A stretch of 64,000 nucleotides of DNA from Timaviella obliquedivisa GSE-PSE-MK23-08B (lineage in GTDB: Bacteria > Cyanobacteriota > Cyanobacteriia > Elainellales > Elainellaceae): NCBI GenBank assembly GCA_019358855.1, contig JAHHII010000004.1, forward strand, positions 62,001-126,000. Reading direction: 5' to 3'. Of the stretch, positions 8,916 to 18,889 are shown piece after piece (positions within the stretch are counted from its first letter, which is position 1; the number at the start of each line of letters is the position of its first letter). A program made the translations under genes and the position numbers. The notes beneath the pieces were generated by a model. That model was given only the letters and a program-made list of their open reading frames with translations. It did not search any database and was not told the DNA's origin.

Positions 8916-9917
8916 ATGGTTAAAACCATTTGCATTCGTGGCTTTTCCCACGCCTATGAGTTATCAGAACCGACTGACTCTCCTACTGTTTTAGTATTTG
9001 TCCATGGTTGGCTTCTCAGTCGTGCTTACTGGCAGCCCGTCATTGAGCGGTTGTCATCCCGGTTTCAATGTCTCTCCTACGATCTGCGGGGGTTTGGTGA
9101 GTCTCAGCCTGGAAGCGCAGAGGCAAAATCTGTAGCATCAATGGAGAGAACGATCGCCTCCGAAGCACCCCAAGAAGTCACCACTGTTCCCAGAGTTGCA
9201 TCGCCCCCTTGCTCCCCATACGCAACCGTAGACCCTACATCATCGTTGCTGCCTACCGAATCCTTTGCTTATTCGCCAGCCGCCTATGCCCAAGACCTTA
9301 CTTCTCTCTTACACAACCTCAATATCACTCGCGCTTGGTTAATTGGTCACTCTTTGGGCGGAGCGATCGCGCTTTGGGCGGCTGATCAAGCGCCAGGCAC
9401 AATATTAGGCGTTATCTGCATCAACGCTGGAGGCGGTATCTACATTAAAAAAGAATTTGAGAAGTTTCGGGCGGCAGGTCAACAAATTATCAAGTTTCGC
9501 CCTCAGTGGCTTGCTTCCATACCGCTTTTAGACTTGGTGTTAACTGGGGCGCTGGCTCAGATGAGCGTTACCCAACCCCTAACCCGGTTGTGGGGCAAGC
9601 AACGTCTGTTAGATTTGCTCAGCGCTCATCCTGAAGCGGCGATCGGTGCCCTACTCGAATCTACTACTGAAACCGAGGTTCACCTGTTACCACAAGTTGT
9701 AGCCCGCCTTCAGCAGCCTGTCCATTTCATTGCGGGCGTTAATGACACGGTCATGGAGCCAAAATATGTGCGTCATCTTGCTAGTTTCCACGCCTCTTTT
9801 GAATGCTGCGGCAGCAATGTGACTCACATTGCAAACTGTGGACATTTAGCAATGCTAGAGCAACCTGAAACCGTTGCTGACGAGATTTGGCGAATTTTAG
9901 CAATGCATCAAGCTTGA
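8916..9917 (+). CDS. Alpha/beta hydrolase with an unusual low-complexity insertion
   Basis: The fold is clear: oxyanion-hole strand VFVHGW (28-33), YDLRGFGES (55-63), nucleophile elbow GHSLGG with S146, an acidic residue in GVNDTVMEP and a catalytic His in NCGHLAML. Between DLRGFG and the helix before the nucleophile there are about 50 extra residues rich in Ser, Pro, Thr and Ala (64-115), which is not standard for the family. No signal peptide is seen, so it is probably cytoplasmic. The substrate is unknown. It converges on tsaD with a 29-bp gap. Confidence 0.85.
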   Translation: MVKTICIRGFSHAYELSEPTDSPTVLVFVHGWLLSRAYWQPVIERLSSRFQCLSYDLRGFGESQPGSAEAKSVASMERTIASEAPQEVTTVPRVASPPCSPYATVDPTSSLLPTESFAYSPAAYAQDLTSLLHNLNITRAWLIGHSLGGAIALWAADQAPGTILGVICINAGGGIYIKKEFEKFRAAGQQIIKFRPQWLASIPLLDLVLTGALAQMSVTQPLTRLWGKQRLLDLLSAHPEAAIGALLESTTETEVHLLPQVVARLQQPVHFIAGVNDTVMEPKYVRHLASFHASFECCGSNVTHIANCGHLAMLEQPETVADEIWRILAMHQA

Positions 9918-9946
9918 TTTTCTTTGATATTTCTTCCTAATGTGTC

Positions 9947-11008
9947 TCACTGTTGATATAACCGCATCACCTCAGAAATTGCCAATCTTGACTGTGCCCC
10001 TAGTGTCAACGCTGAAGTGTGTCCACGGTTAAGGTGGTCGGCAGCGGCGCAAGCAATCATGGCAGCATTGTCGCTACAAAATTGAAGGGGCGGAAACAGT
10101 ACGCGAATATTGTGTGGAGCCGCCGCCGCTTGTAGCTGCTGCCGTAGCCCACTATTAGCCGCCACACCACCGCCTACAGCGATCGCCGTAAACCCATAGT
10201 CTAAAGCACAGGCGATCGCCCGTTTCGTCAGCGATCGCGCCACCGTCTCTTGAAAGCTTGCCGCCAAATCATTTACGGGTAGAGGCTCACCCGTCTGCTC
10301 TAGCTTTTGAACTAATCGCAAGGTCGCTGTCTTCAACCCACTAAAACTAGAGTCATAGCGGTGATAGCCTCCTTCTGGCAAAGATACCTGACCTTCGGGC
10401 AGTGGGAATGCATGGCGATCGCCTGCCCTCGCCAGCCGATCGATGACCGGGCCACCCGGATACCCTAAGTGCATCAGCCGCGCCACTTTATCAAAGGCTT
10501 CTCCGGCTGCATCATCGCGGGTTTGCCCCAAAATCTTGTATTCTCCACAATCCTTGACTTCAATCAAGCTCGTATGTCCGCCCGATACCAACAAACACAA
10601 AAAAGGCGGCTTTAGATCGGGTGTGCTGAGGTATGAGGCGTAAATATGTCCTTCCAGGTGATGAATGCCCAAAAAAGGCTTTTGGTGCACCATGGCAAGA
10701 GTTTTACCTGCGGTCAGCCCGACCAGTAGTGCCCCTACAAGTCCAGGGGCACAAGTAGCGGCAATCCCGTCAATGTCTGCCCAGCTTAATTGGGCTTGCT
10801 GAAAGGCTTGGGCGATCGCCCCATTGACCGTTTCCACATGCTGCCGCGAAGCCACTTCCGGCACCACGCCGCCATACTGCTGATGGATTTCAATCTGCGA
10901 CGAAACGATGTTGCTGAGGATCTGGCGATCGTCTAATTCTGGGTCATGACGAACAATTGCCACCGCAGTTTCATCACAGCTTGTTTCAATGGCTAAGACC
11001 GTTGACAT
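9947..11008 (-). CDS. tsaD: tRNA N6-threonylcarbamoyladenosine transferase TsaD
   Basis: TsaD (Kae1/Gcp) transfers the threonylcarbamoyl group to A37 of ANN-decoding tRNAs, with TsaB, TsaE and TsaC. The ASKHA-fold start [19 protein letters not shown], the iron-binding HHLEGH motif and the C-terminal nucleotide-binding segments LVSGGHTSL and [10 protein letters not shown] are present. The ATG at 11008 is preferred over one five codons upstream since the family begins directly with this strand. About 353 residues is the usual length. It is divergent from psaF. Confidence 0.96.
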   Translation of the reverse strand: MSTVLAIETSCDETAVAIVRHDPELDDRQILSNIVSSQIEIHQQYGGVVPEVASRQHVETVNGAIAQAFQQAQLSWADIDGIAATCAPGLVGALLVGLTAGKTLAMVHQKPFLGIHHLEGHIYASYLSTPDLKPPFLCLLVSGGHTSLIEVKDCGEYKILGQTRDDAAGEAFDKVARLMHLGYPGGPVIDRLARAGDRHAFPLPEGQVSLPEGGYHRYDSSFSGLKTATLRLVQKLEQTGEPLPVNDLAASFQETVARSLTKRAIACALDYGFTAIAVGGGVAANSGLRQQLQAAAAPHNIRVLFPPLQFCSDNAAMIACAAADHLNRGHTSALTLGAQSRLAISEVMRLYQQ

Positions 11009-11165
11009 GGGAGAGGGTATCAAGAAACGTAAAGATCTTTTAACAGCCTATCTTGTAGGGGCTACTCCTGAGGGTATTATTGCTCTGATAGTCCAAATTT
11101 CTTGTACAGATAACTTCAATTTTTGTACGAAAAACTTTGTTTTGTAAAATATGGGAAACAACTCC

Positions 11166-11651
11166 ATGCGAAGATTGTTTGCTCTGATCCTGCTCATGGG
11201 TCTTTGGCTCAACTTTGTTCCTCCTGCTGCTGCCGATGTCGCCGGATTAACACCCTGTAATGAGTCCAAAGCCTTCCTGCAGCGTGCCGCGAACGCCCCC
11301 AAAACGCCTCAAGCTAAAGCTCGTTTCGAGTCCTATGGTCAACAAGCTCTCTGTGGCACCGAAGGTCTACCTCATTTGATCGTAGACGGTCGGCTTAGTC
11401 ACGCAGGCGACTTTACTATCCCAAGCCTTCTCTTCCTGTACATTGCAGGCTGGATTGGCTGGGTAGGTCGTGCTTATGTCATTTCGGTTCGGGGTGACAA
11501 GAATCCTGAACTGAGCGAAGTGATCATTGATGTTCCTCGCGCCATCAGAATTATGTTGACTGGCTTTACTTGGCCCCTCGCCGCCTTCGGAGAGTACACA
11601 TCGGGCAAGCTAACTGCGAAGAATGATGAGATTACTGTTTCACCCCGCTAG
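11166..11651 (+). CDS. psaF: Photosystem I reaction centre subunit III (PsaF)
   Basis: PsaF is the lumen-exposed PSI subunit implicated in docking of plastocyanin or cytochrome c6. The precursor starts [18 protein letters not shown] with a cleavable signal ending near PPAAA; the mature protein begins around [11 protein letters not shown]. Two conserved cysteines (in TPCNE and ALCGTEG) form the lumenal disulfide, and a membrane helix [20 protein letters not shown] follows. An in-frame ATG at 11151 would add five residues; the later ATG fits the family start. It is followed by psaJ 36 bp later, the normal psaFJ pair. Confidence 0.97.
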   Translation: MRRLFALILLMGLWLNFVPPAAADVAGLTPCNESKAFLQRAANAPKTPQAKARFESYGQQALCGTEGLPHLIVDGRLSHAGDFTIPSLLFLYIAGWIGWVGRAYVISVRGDKNPELSEVIIDVPRAIRIMLTGFTWPLAAFGEYTSGKLTAKNDEITVSPR

Positions 11652-11687
11652 GCTCAAAAGTCTGCCGTTCACTCTTGGAGTATGTCT

Positions 11688-11816
11688 ATGCAGTATTTTG
11701 TGAAATATCTTTCCACTGCCCCAGTGCTGGCAACCGTTTGGATGATTATCACTGCCGGAATTTTGATTGAATTCAATCGATTTTTCCCTGATCTATTATT
11801 CCATCCTCTTCCTTAA
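11688..11816 (+). CDS. psaJ: Photosystem I reaction centre subunit IX (PsaJ)
   Basis: A 42-residue single-helix membrane protein beginning [18 protein letters not shown] and ending FHPLP, matching PsaJ (family consensus MQ/KxFxxYLSxAPVL, then IEINRFFPD, here IEFNRFFPD). It stabilises PsaF in PSI. GGAG at 11677-11680 lies seven bases before this ATG but only one base before the in-frame ATG at 11682, so 11688 is chosen. Confidence 0.96.
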   Translation: MQYFVKYLSTAPVLATVWMIITAGILIEFNRFFPDLLFHPLP

Positions 11817-11860
11817 GAGGCGATCGCGTTAGGGCTAGAAAGCTCTTATCCCAACCTACA

Positions 11861-11897
11861 AGAGAGAGGCAGACTAAACTCTAGTCTGCCTCTCTCT
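11861..11897 (+). terminator. Strong hairpin after psaFJ
   Basis: Sixteen-base arms AGAGAGAGGCAGACTA and TAGTCTGCCTCTCTCT pair perfectly around a five-base loop and are followed by a T-containing but broken tract. Its position 45 bp after psaJ suggests termination or 3' mRNA protection. Confidence 0.8.
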
Positions 11898-12369
11898 TGC
11901 TTTCTGTAGATCTATTACAAAAGAAACTCTGAGAACCTTTGCCTGGTTCTTCAAGATATAAGCTGCTTAAATGCTCTAGAGGCAGAAAAATCATCCGTAA
12001 TATTACAGAAGAATTTACAATATCTTCATAGCTACACGTATCCAAAAATATAAGTAGAGTTACGGCAAATAGCTCTATACGTTTGATACTTGCATTCTCC
12101 CTAGAATTCTCTGAGAAAATTGCCAAAGCTTTTGAAATCAGGAAATCGCGCTAAAAAACTCTCTTATCTCATCACTTTTATCTGCTTCTTTTAGTCAAAT
12201 CTCTCCATACTTGCTCTGAGCTATAAAGCGTTCTAAGAGAAAACTAGGTCATTATTTATACTAATTTTGATGAAGTTGGTGCATCCTACTGAGGCATGTA
12301 GTTTTTGGGCTGCTTACGTTGGATTTAGCTAAATATTAATGGCTAGTTCCAAGTGAACAGCTCTGATAA
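11898..12369. other. A/T-rich spacer before the polysaccharide region
   Basis: No gene is supported in these 472 bases. An 81-codon minus-strand frame (11881-12126) overlaps the psaFJ terminator and resembles no known protein. The first glycosyltransferase promoter is expected near the right end. Confidence 0.5.
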
Positions 12370-13644
12370 ATGAACAAACGAATTGGCTACTTTATTCCAG
12401 AGTTTCCGGGACAAACTCATATTTTTTTTTGGCGCGAGATTCAGGTTCTTGAGAGCATGGGCATTCAGGTCGATATTATCTCTACCCAACCTCCTGCTGC
12501 TAACCTTATGTCTCATACATGGGCTAAGGCAGCTCAGCGCCGAACCACTTATCTAACCCCACCGACCCTTTGTAATTTTTTGGGCATGGGGCTAGCGCTC
12601 GTTCAAGGCGGGCTGAAGTCATGGCTTACTTGTTTACAGATAATTCAACAGGCAAAAGATTTATCTGTCGCTGACAAACTGCGTCTATTTGCCTTCATGC
12701 TGGTCGGGGCAGAGGTATCTTACATTGCTAAGCAACAGCAGTGGCAGCATTTGCACGTTCACTCTTGTGCAAACTCAGCAAATATAGCCCTGTTTTCTTC
12801 TCTTATTTCTGGGCTGCCTTACAGCATCACGCTTCATGGTCCGCTTGAGGATTATGGTTCTAACCAAGCTCAGAAGTGGTCTAAAGCTAAGTTTGGAATT
12901 GTCATTACACAAAAGCTTTACGAAGAAGTTCACCAGTTGCTTGCAGATAATCTTCCGGAACAAGTAGCGATCGCCCCTATGGGAGTGAATGCTTCCGTTT
13001 TCCAACGCACTCATCCCTATCTACCTTGGGATAAACAAACAAATTTCCGAATTTTTAGCTGTGGACGGCTTAATCACTGTAAAGGACATGCTGATTTAAT
13101 TGAAGCGATCGCCCTTCTTCGTCAACAAGGCATCCCAGCAACACTAGAAATTGCTGGAGAAGATGAACAGGGTGGAACCGGATATCGTAAAGAACTAGAA
13201 TCTTTAATTCAGCGTCTTAATCTAGCAGATTCAGTTCGCCTTCTCGGAGCTACTTCAGAAGAGACTATCAAAACCAGCCTCGAAAACGCTCACATATTTG
13301 CTTTGGCTAGTCTACACGAACCGCTTGGTGTTGCCATTATGGAGGCGATGGCAATGGAAGTGCCTGTTGTTGTGACTGGGTCAGGTGGGGTAAAAGAGCT
13401 AATTGAACAGGGTGTAGATGGATTATTAGTTGAGCCACAAGCACCGCCGCAATTGGCAGATGCCATTCTAAAGTTGTTGGTCGATCGCCAACTCGCTCAA
13501 CAACTTGGAACCGCAGGTCGAGTAAAAGTTATCCAGCAGTTTCATAGCAAACGCAGTGCAGAAACATTGGTAAATCTGATTTGGGCACCTTCAGAGTTCG
13601 ATTCTCAGGAGGTTAAAGTACCAGTTGGCATTCGTAGTAGATAA
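12370..13644 (+). CDS. Glycosyltransferase family 4 (GT-B fold)
   Basis: A 424-residue cytoplasmic or membrane-associated sugar transferase. The N-terminal domain starts RIGYFIPEFPGQTHIFFWREI, typical of exopolysaccharide GT4 enzymes that use nucleotide sugars. The C-terminal domain carries FRIFSCGRLNHCKGH, then LEIAGEDEQGGTGY and the donor-binding E-x7-E motif (HEPLGVAIMEAMAMEVPVVV). Donor and acceptor cannot be deduced. It opens the surface polysaccharide region and converges on a GT2 gene, with a perfect 28-bp palindrome between the two stops. Confidence 0.88.
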   Translation: MNKRIGYFIPEFPGQTHIFFWREIQVLESMGIQVDIISTQPPAANLMSHTWAKAAQRRTTYLTPPTLCNFLGMGLALVQGGLKSWLTCLQIIQQAKDLSVADKLRLFAFMLVGAEVSYIAKQQQWQHLHVHSCANSANIALFSSLISGLPYSITLHGPLEDYGSNQAQKWSKAKFGIVITQKLYEEVHQLLADNLPEQVAIAPMGVNASVFQRTHPYLPWDKQTNFRIFSCGRLNHCKGHADLIEAIALLRQQGIPATLEIAGEDEQGGTGYRKELESLIQRLNLADSVRLLGATSEETIKTSLENAHIFALASLHEPLGVAIMEAMAMEVPVVVTGSGGVKELIEQGVDGLLVEPQAPPQLADAILKLLVDRQLAQQLGTAGRVKVIQQFHSKRSAETLVNLIWAPSEFDSQEVKVPVGIRSR

Positions 13645-13665
13645 CTATGACTTCGAGGAGCCGTT

Positions 13666-13693
13666 ACAGAGGGCGGCGATCGCCGCCCTCTGT
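13666..13693. terminator. 28-bp perfect palindrome between convergent glycosyltransferase genes
   Basis: The half-site ACAGAGGGCGGCGA is followed directly by its reverse complement, with a HIP1 GCGATCGC octamer at the centre. Sitting between two convergent stops, it is a plausible bidirectional terminator, although no T-run follows on the plus strand. Confidence 0.6.
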
Positions 13694-13713
13694 GCTTCTG
13701 TAAACTCAGCCCC

Positions 13714-14697
13714 TTACTTGTACTCAATTAATTGGTTTCGTTGTCCTAACAGACGATTCCAATGAAATTTGATCTGACCGACTAAATTTGGAAACTTACC
13801 CACTACGCATGAACCTGCGTAAAGCAGAGAATCCTGAGTGCCCCAACCTCGTTGCCGACCATAGCAAAAAATCCGAAAAGCAATCAAGGGATAAGCAGCA
13901 AACAAAAGTAAACTCCATCCCCCTGTCAACTTGGCACCACCCAGAGCCAGCAAAGGGACTAGCCCACCCCAAGTCCAAATGCTGCGGCTCTCCTTGACCC
14001 AATATCGTTCTGGGTCGCGTCCATGCAGCCAAGCTCCTTCTGCATAGGCATGACCTGCCCGCAAAACCCGCTTCCACCACTGGTCAAACCGCATCATATC
14101 CGCATCATGCAGAGTCATTTCAGCATCCACCCGGACGATCTTCCACCCTTGCTGCCGCAACCTTAGACATAGCTCAGGCTCTTCCCCAGCAATCAAGTTT
14201 GAAGCAAAGCCCAGAGCCTGCTGAAATGCAGCCACGCGGTACATGGCATCACCGCCGCAGGCATCTGCCTCGCCAATAGGCGTATCCCATTCTAAGTCGC
14301 ACAGGCGGTTATAAGGCGATCGCTCTGGAAACCTCTCTCGCCTTCGACCACAGACTGCTGCAACTTCTAAATGAGCTTCTAATTCTTGTTGTGCTTGGTC
14401 GAGCCAACCTGCAACAATTTCACAGTCTCCATCTACAAACTGAACAAACTTGAGATCCGGTGTCATTTCCAGAAGGCGTGAGAATCCAGCGTTGCGGGCT
14501 CGTGCCGCCGTAAATGATAGCGATAGATCAAGCTCTACAACTTCGACTTGAAGCGATCGTGCCAGTTCTACACTGCCATCTGTCGAGCCAGAGTCTACAT
14601 AAACAATGGTAGAAATCTTGCCAAGGGCAGACTTCAAGCACACTTCCAGCCGTCGCCCCTCATTTCGACCAATTGCTACAAGCCCGACCTGTGCCAA
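13714..14697 (-). CDS. Glycosyltransferase family 2 (GT-A fold)
   Basis: The 327-residue protein has the GT2 N-terminal fold: VGLVAIGRNEG (4-14), the nucleotide-binding VDSGSTDGS, and the metal-site DGD in FVQFVDGDCEIV. A GGDAMYR segment and an EEPELCLRLRQQGW acidic acceptor-side motif follow. A hydrophobic stretch near the C-terminus (LVPLLALGG...LLLFAAYPLIAF) suggests membrane association. It probably adds a sugar to a lipid-linked polysaccharide intermediate. The start ATG directly precedes the first strand. The gene stands alone on the minus strand. Confidence 0.86.
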   Translation of the reverse strand: MAQVGLVAIGRNEGRRLEVCLKSALGKISTIVYVDSGSTDGSVELARSLQVEVVELDLSLSFTAARARNAGFSRLLEMTPDLKFVQFVDGDCEIVAGWLDQAQQELEAHLEVAAVCGRRRERFPERSPYNRLCDLEWDTPIGEADACGGDAMYRVAAFQQALGFASNLIAGEEPELCLRLRQQGWKIVRVDAEMTLHDADMMRFDQWWKRVLRAGHAYAEGAWLHGRDPERYWVKESRSIWTWGGLVPLLALGGAKLTGGWSLLLFAAYPLIAFRIFCYGRQRGWGTQDSLLYAGSCVVGKFPNLVGQIKFHWNRLLGQRNQLIEYK

Positions 14698-14901
14698 AGT
14701 CTCTATCTCCTGTCTATTGATGGGACTGTATCACATAGCCAAGTAAGCTAGTTTGCCGCCTATAAAAGTTAAACTAATTAAGCAACACCTTTTCAAAGAC
14801 AACACCATCTCCATAGTTACGTGCCGCTAATGAAATTTCATCTAAAGCAGAAGACTTGTCCATACTTCGCCGCTCACCAATAAACTGACTACTTCAGATC
14901 T

Positions 14902-16275
14902 CTAGAGAGCTAACGGTTCTTCCACCAAAGATTCGTGCAAGGCAGGCTGTTGCTGATCCCAGTAATCTGGCTTCATAGGCGATCGTCCTACCATCCAATC
15001 GTAAACCTCTAGCATTTTTCGAGCCTTTGCTTCCCAAGAATAATACTTTAGAGCATGTTGATGGGCTGCCAGCCCCAACTGAGAAATCCGCTCAGGATTC
15101 TCAACCAGTTGCTCTAGCGCTTCCGTGTAGCTTTGTACCAATTGGTTCAGATCACCCATCGGAACCTTAACTCCCCGGTCTGAATCAATGAAAACACCAG
15201 GACCACCATAATCTACCACCACACAGGCTAACCCAGAAGCCATCGCCTCAACTACAACTCCTCCTCCCAGTTCGCGAATTGAGGGAAAGGCGAAAATGTC
15301 CGCCTGCTGCATTACAGTTGGAAACTCACTATAAGGGACACTATCAACAAACTCAACACAGTCAGAGAGACTATGCTCTTCTACAATTTTGTCCAACCTA
15401 GGACGTTCAGGTCCATCACCAATAATGACTAGTTTGTGTTTTTGCAGTATTGGGCTAGCTGCAAACGCCTTAACAACCACCTCTGGAAGCTTATAAGGCA
15501 CTAACCTACCTGCAAACAATATCGTTAAGCGCTCACGCCCACTCCGATCTGATAAACCAAACATACTGGGTTCATAGCCAGTATCAGGAAAATTAATTAC
15601 TTTTGTCCTAGATTCGACAGGTAAATCGTTGATGGTATGGGCATGGGCAGCCAAGATACCTGCTGAATGTTTATAAGTAGAACGATGGTAGGGAAGAAAC
15701 TTGGAAAACCCTCTTAAGTAAGTCATCCACTCTCGCTCTCGCAAGAGTTCATTCCTAAAAAATTTAGGCCAGGGTAAAGCGCCATTCAAAGGACCCACCA
15801 GAAAAGGAACAGGGCAGCGCTCTGCCATGAAACTAGGTAAAGTCGGCGACATTGGGGTAATGCGATGAACCATGTCAAAATGACCATTCTTCAAGTCATT
15901 CTTAAAGTGGTTCCAAACTGCCGATTCAAATACTAAATAGCTTGGATAATCCATCGCCATTTGAGTTGTCCAAGCAGAATCTTTACCGCCTCGAATGAGC
16001 CATGACAATTGAGAGAGCGGAGCGGCAAACCATTCGGTATCTAGGTAAACGATCTTAGCGTTTCCAATGCCCTTCCGATCGATATTCGGCTTGTTCCGAA
16101 TTTGGGTCACGACGGTCACATCTGCATACTTGGACATCGTACAAGCAAATTTGTGCGCCAGAATAGGAAGAGACGGCCAGTCCGGATTACAGTAATCAGC
16201 CAGCAGTAAAACGCGTATTTTAGGACAATCTTGACTGTTCTCAAAATTATTTGGCTTCATTTCTGTATCCGTCAT
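14902..16275 (-). CDS. Glycosyltransferase family 4
   Basis: The 457-residue GT-B enzyme has RVLLLADYCNPDWPSLPILAHKF near the N-terminus and the donor-domain markers LTILFAGRLVPYKLPEVV, KLVIIGDGPERPRL and the E-x7-E region SIRELGGGVVVEAMASGLA. The Tyr/Asp-rich tail is not diagnostic. It probably acts in surface polysaccharide assembly together with the other transferases here. It is monocistronic, preceded by a 450-bp spacer. An alternative start three codons in (MKPNNF) is possible but less likely. Confidence 0.87.
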   Translation of the reverse strand: MTDTEMKPNNFENSQDCPKIRVLLLADYCNPDWPSLPILAHKFACTMSKYADVTVVTQIRNKPNIDRKGIGNAKIVYLDTEWFAAPLSQLSWLIRGGKDSAWTTQMAMDYPSYLVFESAVWNHFKNDLKNGHFDMVHRITPMSPTLPSFMAERCPVPFLVGPLNGALPWPKFFRNELLREREWMTYLRGFSKFLPYHRSTYKHSAGILAAHAHTINDLPVESRTKVINFPDTGYEPSMFGLSDRSGRERLTILFAGRLVPYKLPEVVVKAFAASPILQKHKLVIIGDGPERPRLDKIVEEHSLSDCVEFVDSVPYSEFPTVMQQADIFAFPSIRELGGGVVVEAMASGLACVVVDYGGPGVFIDSDRGVKVPMGDLNQLVQSYTEALEQLVENPERISQLGLAAHQHALKYYSWEAKARKMLEVYDWMVGRSPMKPDYWDQQQPALHESLVEEPLAL

Positions 16276-16715
16276 GTATTAAGCCCTCTTAAACTAGTAA
16301 GCTCCAGCAATAAATTGAACAGCTACTGCACCCACTACTTGATTAGATGTTCAGCAAACTAAGACTGGAATCTATCACTAGAAGATGAATTCCTTTGTTG
16401 CCTCATCAGTACCTGCGTCATAGATCCCGTAATCTTTATAACTATTATCCCCAAATGCAGAATGCTTGCGCTATGCCAGTAGATGATTTCATACAAAGCT
16501 CATGTTTCCCACGATTCTGATTAAAGTTTTGAAGAACGATACGGCTGCATGTCCTAGAGATTTCTACATTAAAAAACTGTAAGTCAACTTGATTTACCCT
16601 TATTACGCTCTTTCTGCTATTGTTCTTTATTCTGGTTATTCAAAATGAAAGCTTGGCATAATTCTTTGTTAAAAAGCGGCGCTTAGCTTAATTTACTTGC
16701 ATCCCTACCTTGTTA
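16276..16715. other. A/T-rich spacer upstream of the GT4 gene
   Basis: About 440 bases with no credible coding frame on either strand. It should contain the promoter of the minus-strand GT4 gene near its left end; its right end reaches the inverted repeat at the end of rfbB. Confidence 0.5.
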
Positions 16716-16772
16716 TATCAGCAGAGTATCAAGAATAAACCCGACGGTAGTATTCTTGATACTCTGCTGATA
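16716..16772 (-). repeat. Perfect 22-bp inverted repeat spanning the rfbB stop
   Basis: Arms at 16716-16737 and 16751-16772 are exact reverse complements around a 13-base loop. One arm encodes the SAEYQEY residues of RfbB; the other lies mostly after its TGA stop (16729-16731). Pairing resumes outward (GTTAT with ATAAC) after a small bulge. In mRNA this is a very stable 3' hairpin, with no T-run after it. Confidence 0.9.
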
Positions 16773-17799
16773 ACAAAGGTTGCCACCAATCCTGGTGGTT
16801 CAGGTACCATTGAACCGTGCGGCGTAGACCACCTTCTACAGTTTCTGCTGGGGTCCAGCCTAGTTCAGTCCGAATTTTTGTGGCATCAATGGCATAACGG
16901 CGATCGTGTCCCAGACGATCTTTGACAAAGGTGATTAGGCTCTGCGCTGGGCGAACAGGCATCTCTGGAGCCATCTCATTCATGAGTTCACAGAGCATTT
17001 CCACAAGCTCAATGTTTTTGACCTCATTATTGCCACCAATGTTATATGTCTCACCCGGCGTACCTTTGTGGATTACTGCCTCTACTGCACTACAGTGGTC
17101 TCCTACATAGAGCCAGTCTCTAATGTTTTGCCCATCTCCATAAACTGGGAGTGGTTTTCCCATTAAAATGTTGATGCAGATGAGCGGAATCAACTTTTCT
17201 GGGAAGTGATAAGGACCATAGTTGTTGGAACAATTGGTCATTAGGGTAGGTAAGCCGTAGGTGTGATAATATGCCCGAACTAAATGGTCGCTTCCTGCTT
17301 TGGAGGCAGAGTAAGGGCTATTGGGGGCATAGGGAGTTTTTTCACTAAAACCTGGTTCATCTGGCTCTAGGCTGCCGTAAACTTCATCTGTAGAGATGTG
17401 GTGAAATCGATAGGTATCAGGCTGTTCTGCCAACATCCAATGTTGCCGAAAAGCTTCCAAGAGGGTAAAGGTTCCGACCACATTGGTTTGAACGAAAGCA
17501 CCGGGCCCCAAAATGGAACGATCGACATGAGATTCGGCTGCAAAGTGAACGAGTAGATCGATCGCCTCTTCCTTTAACAAAGTATCGACTAGAAGACGAT
17601 CGCAGATATCGCCTTGAACAAATCGTAAGTTCGCCTTGCCTTCTAAATCAGCTAGGGTTTGTCGATCGCCTGCATAGGTTAAGGCATCTAAAACAACAAT
17701 GCGATCGCCAGGGTATTGACTGTACCAGTGGTGCACAAAATTGGAGCCAATAAAACCAGCTCCTCCAGTCACCAGAAGCTTACGGAGTTCTCTAGACAT
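16729..17799 (-). CDS. rfbB: dTDP-glucose 4,6-dehydratase
   Basis: RfbB/RmlB converts dTDP-glucose to dTDP-4-keto-6-deoxyglucose, using bound NAD. The extended SDR features are visible: [10 protein letters not shown] (11-20), the catalytic STDEVYG (136-142) with Asp and Glu, and Y163/K167 in YSASK. The 356-residue length is standard. It is the last gene of the minus-strand rfbD-rfbA-rfbB operon, 16 bp after rfbA. The 3' end of the gene forms a long hairpin with the DNA beyond the stop. Confidence 0.96.
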   Translation of the reverse strand: MSRELRKLLVTGGAGFIGSNFVHHWYSQYPGDRIVVLDALTYAGDRQTLADLEGKANLRFVQGDICDRLLVDTLLKEEAIDLLVHFAAESHVDRSILGPGAFVQTNVVGTFTLLEAFRQHWMLAEQPDTYRFHHISTDEVYGSLEPDEPGFSEKTPYAPNSPYSASKAGSDHLVRAYYHTYGLPTLMTNCSNNYGPYHFPEKLIPLICINILMGKPLPVYGDGQNIRDWLYVGDHCSAVEAVIHKGTPGETYNIGGNNEVKNIELVEMLCELMNEMAPEMPVRPAQSLITFVKDRLGHDRRYAIDATKIRTELGWTPAETVEGGLRRTVQWYLNHQDWWQPLLSAEYQEYYRRVYS

Positions 17800-17815
17800 A
17801 GTTCGGCTCCTAACC

Positions 17816-18889
17816 TTAATTCAATTCAATTTGACAATCATCGCCAATCATAAAGCGCAATGCTTTAGGACGGCGGGGAGCTTCTTTAATATGGGCACGT
17901 TGACCAATGACACTATCAACAATGCGCTGATGAATCGCGTCGATTTTAGCACCTTGTAAAATCACACTATGCTCTAGGTCTGCCTGAATCAAGGTGACTT
18001 GATCGGCAACGCTGGTGTAAGGGCCAATAAAGCAGTTCTCTAGATGGCAGTCCTCCCCAATAATTACGGGACCCCGAATCGTGCAGTTGATAACCTTTGA
18101 GCCTTGCCCAATCTGTACCCGTCCAATGATTTGACTTTGGGCATCAACATCGCCCTGAACTTGATGTTGCAAACACGTATCCAAAATGACTCGATTGGCT
18201 TCTAGAAGGTCATCTTTCTTGCCGGTATCCAGCCACCAGCCATGAATCTGACGCGCCTCGACTGCTTTGTTCTGCTCAATTAGTGATTGAATTGCATCTG
18301 TGATTTCTAGTTCGCCCCGTGCAGAGGGGTGAATAGAAGCGATCGCATCGTGAATCGTAGTCGCAAAAATATAGATTCCGACCAACGCTAGGTTAGAAGG
18401 CGGAACCTTCGGTTTTTCTACCAGTTGTAAAAGCTTTCCATTCTCATCCACCTTAGCTACCCCGAACGCGCTAGGGTTTGCAACTGGACAAAGGAGCGTG
18501 AGTGCATCTAAATGATGGTCTCGAAAGGCTTCAATAAAAAGCGCTAAGTCGCTTTGAACCAGGTTATCGCCGAGATACATCACAAAAGGCGAGTCTTCTA
18601 AAAAGGTCTGAGCCACTTTAACCGCGTGGGCAAGTCCGGCTGGCTTATCTTGCAAAATGTAAGTAATCTGAGCCCCAAAGCGATCGCCATTTCCAGTTTG
18701 GGCTTTGACTTCTTCACCTGTTTCTGGGCTAATAATAATTCCAATTTCGGTGATGCCCGCTTCTACAATGGATTCGATACCGTACCAAAGAATAGGCTTA
18801 TTAGCAACGGGAACAAGCTGCTTTGCACCTGTATGAGTTAAAGGGCGAAGCCGAGTACCTTTACCACCTGCGAGGATAATTGCTTTCAT
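17816..18889 (-). CDS. rfbA: Glucose-1-phosphate thymidylyltransferase, long form
   Basis: RfbA/RmlA makes dTDP-glucose from glucose-1-phosphate and dTTP. The nucleotidyltransferase signature [13 protein letters not shown] starts at residue 6, with the VMYLGDNL metal site and the VEKPKVPPS segment. At 357 residues it is the long type: after residue about 240 there are hexapeptide-like repeats ([20 protein letters not shown]) forming a left-handed beta-helix, as in StrD-like enzymes, rather than the 290-residue enterobacterial form. Its start overlaps the rfbD stop (ATGA). Confidence 0.93.
   Translation of the reverse strand: MKAIILAGGKGTRLRPLTHTGAKQLVPVANKPILWYGIESIVEAGITEIGIIISPETGEEVKAQTGNGDRFGAQITYILQDKPAGLAHAVKVAQTFLEDSPFVMYLGDNLVQSDLALFIEAFRDHHLDALTLLCPVANPSAFGVAKVDENGKLLQLVEKPKVPPSNLALVGIYIFATTIHDAIASIHPSARGELEITDAIQSLIEQNKAVEARQIHGWWLDTGKKDDLLEANRVILDTCLQHQVQGDVDAQSQIIGRVQIGQGSKVINCTIRGPVIIGEDCHLENCFIGPYTSVADQVTLIQADLEHSVILQGAKIDAIHQRIVDSVIGQRAHIKEAPRRPKALRFMIGDDCQIELN

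Noticed and set aside
11881-12126. 81-codon minus-strand frame after psaJ
   Set aside because: Starts in A/T-rich DNA and ends in the psaFJ terminator; no family resemblance or ribosome binding site.
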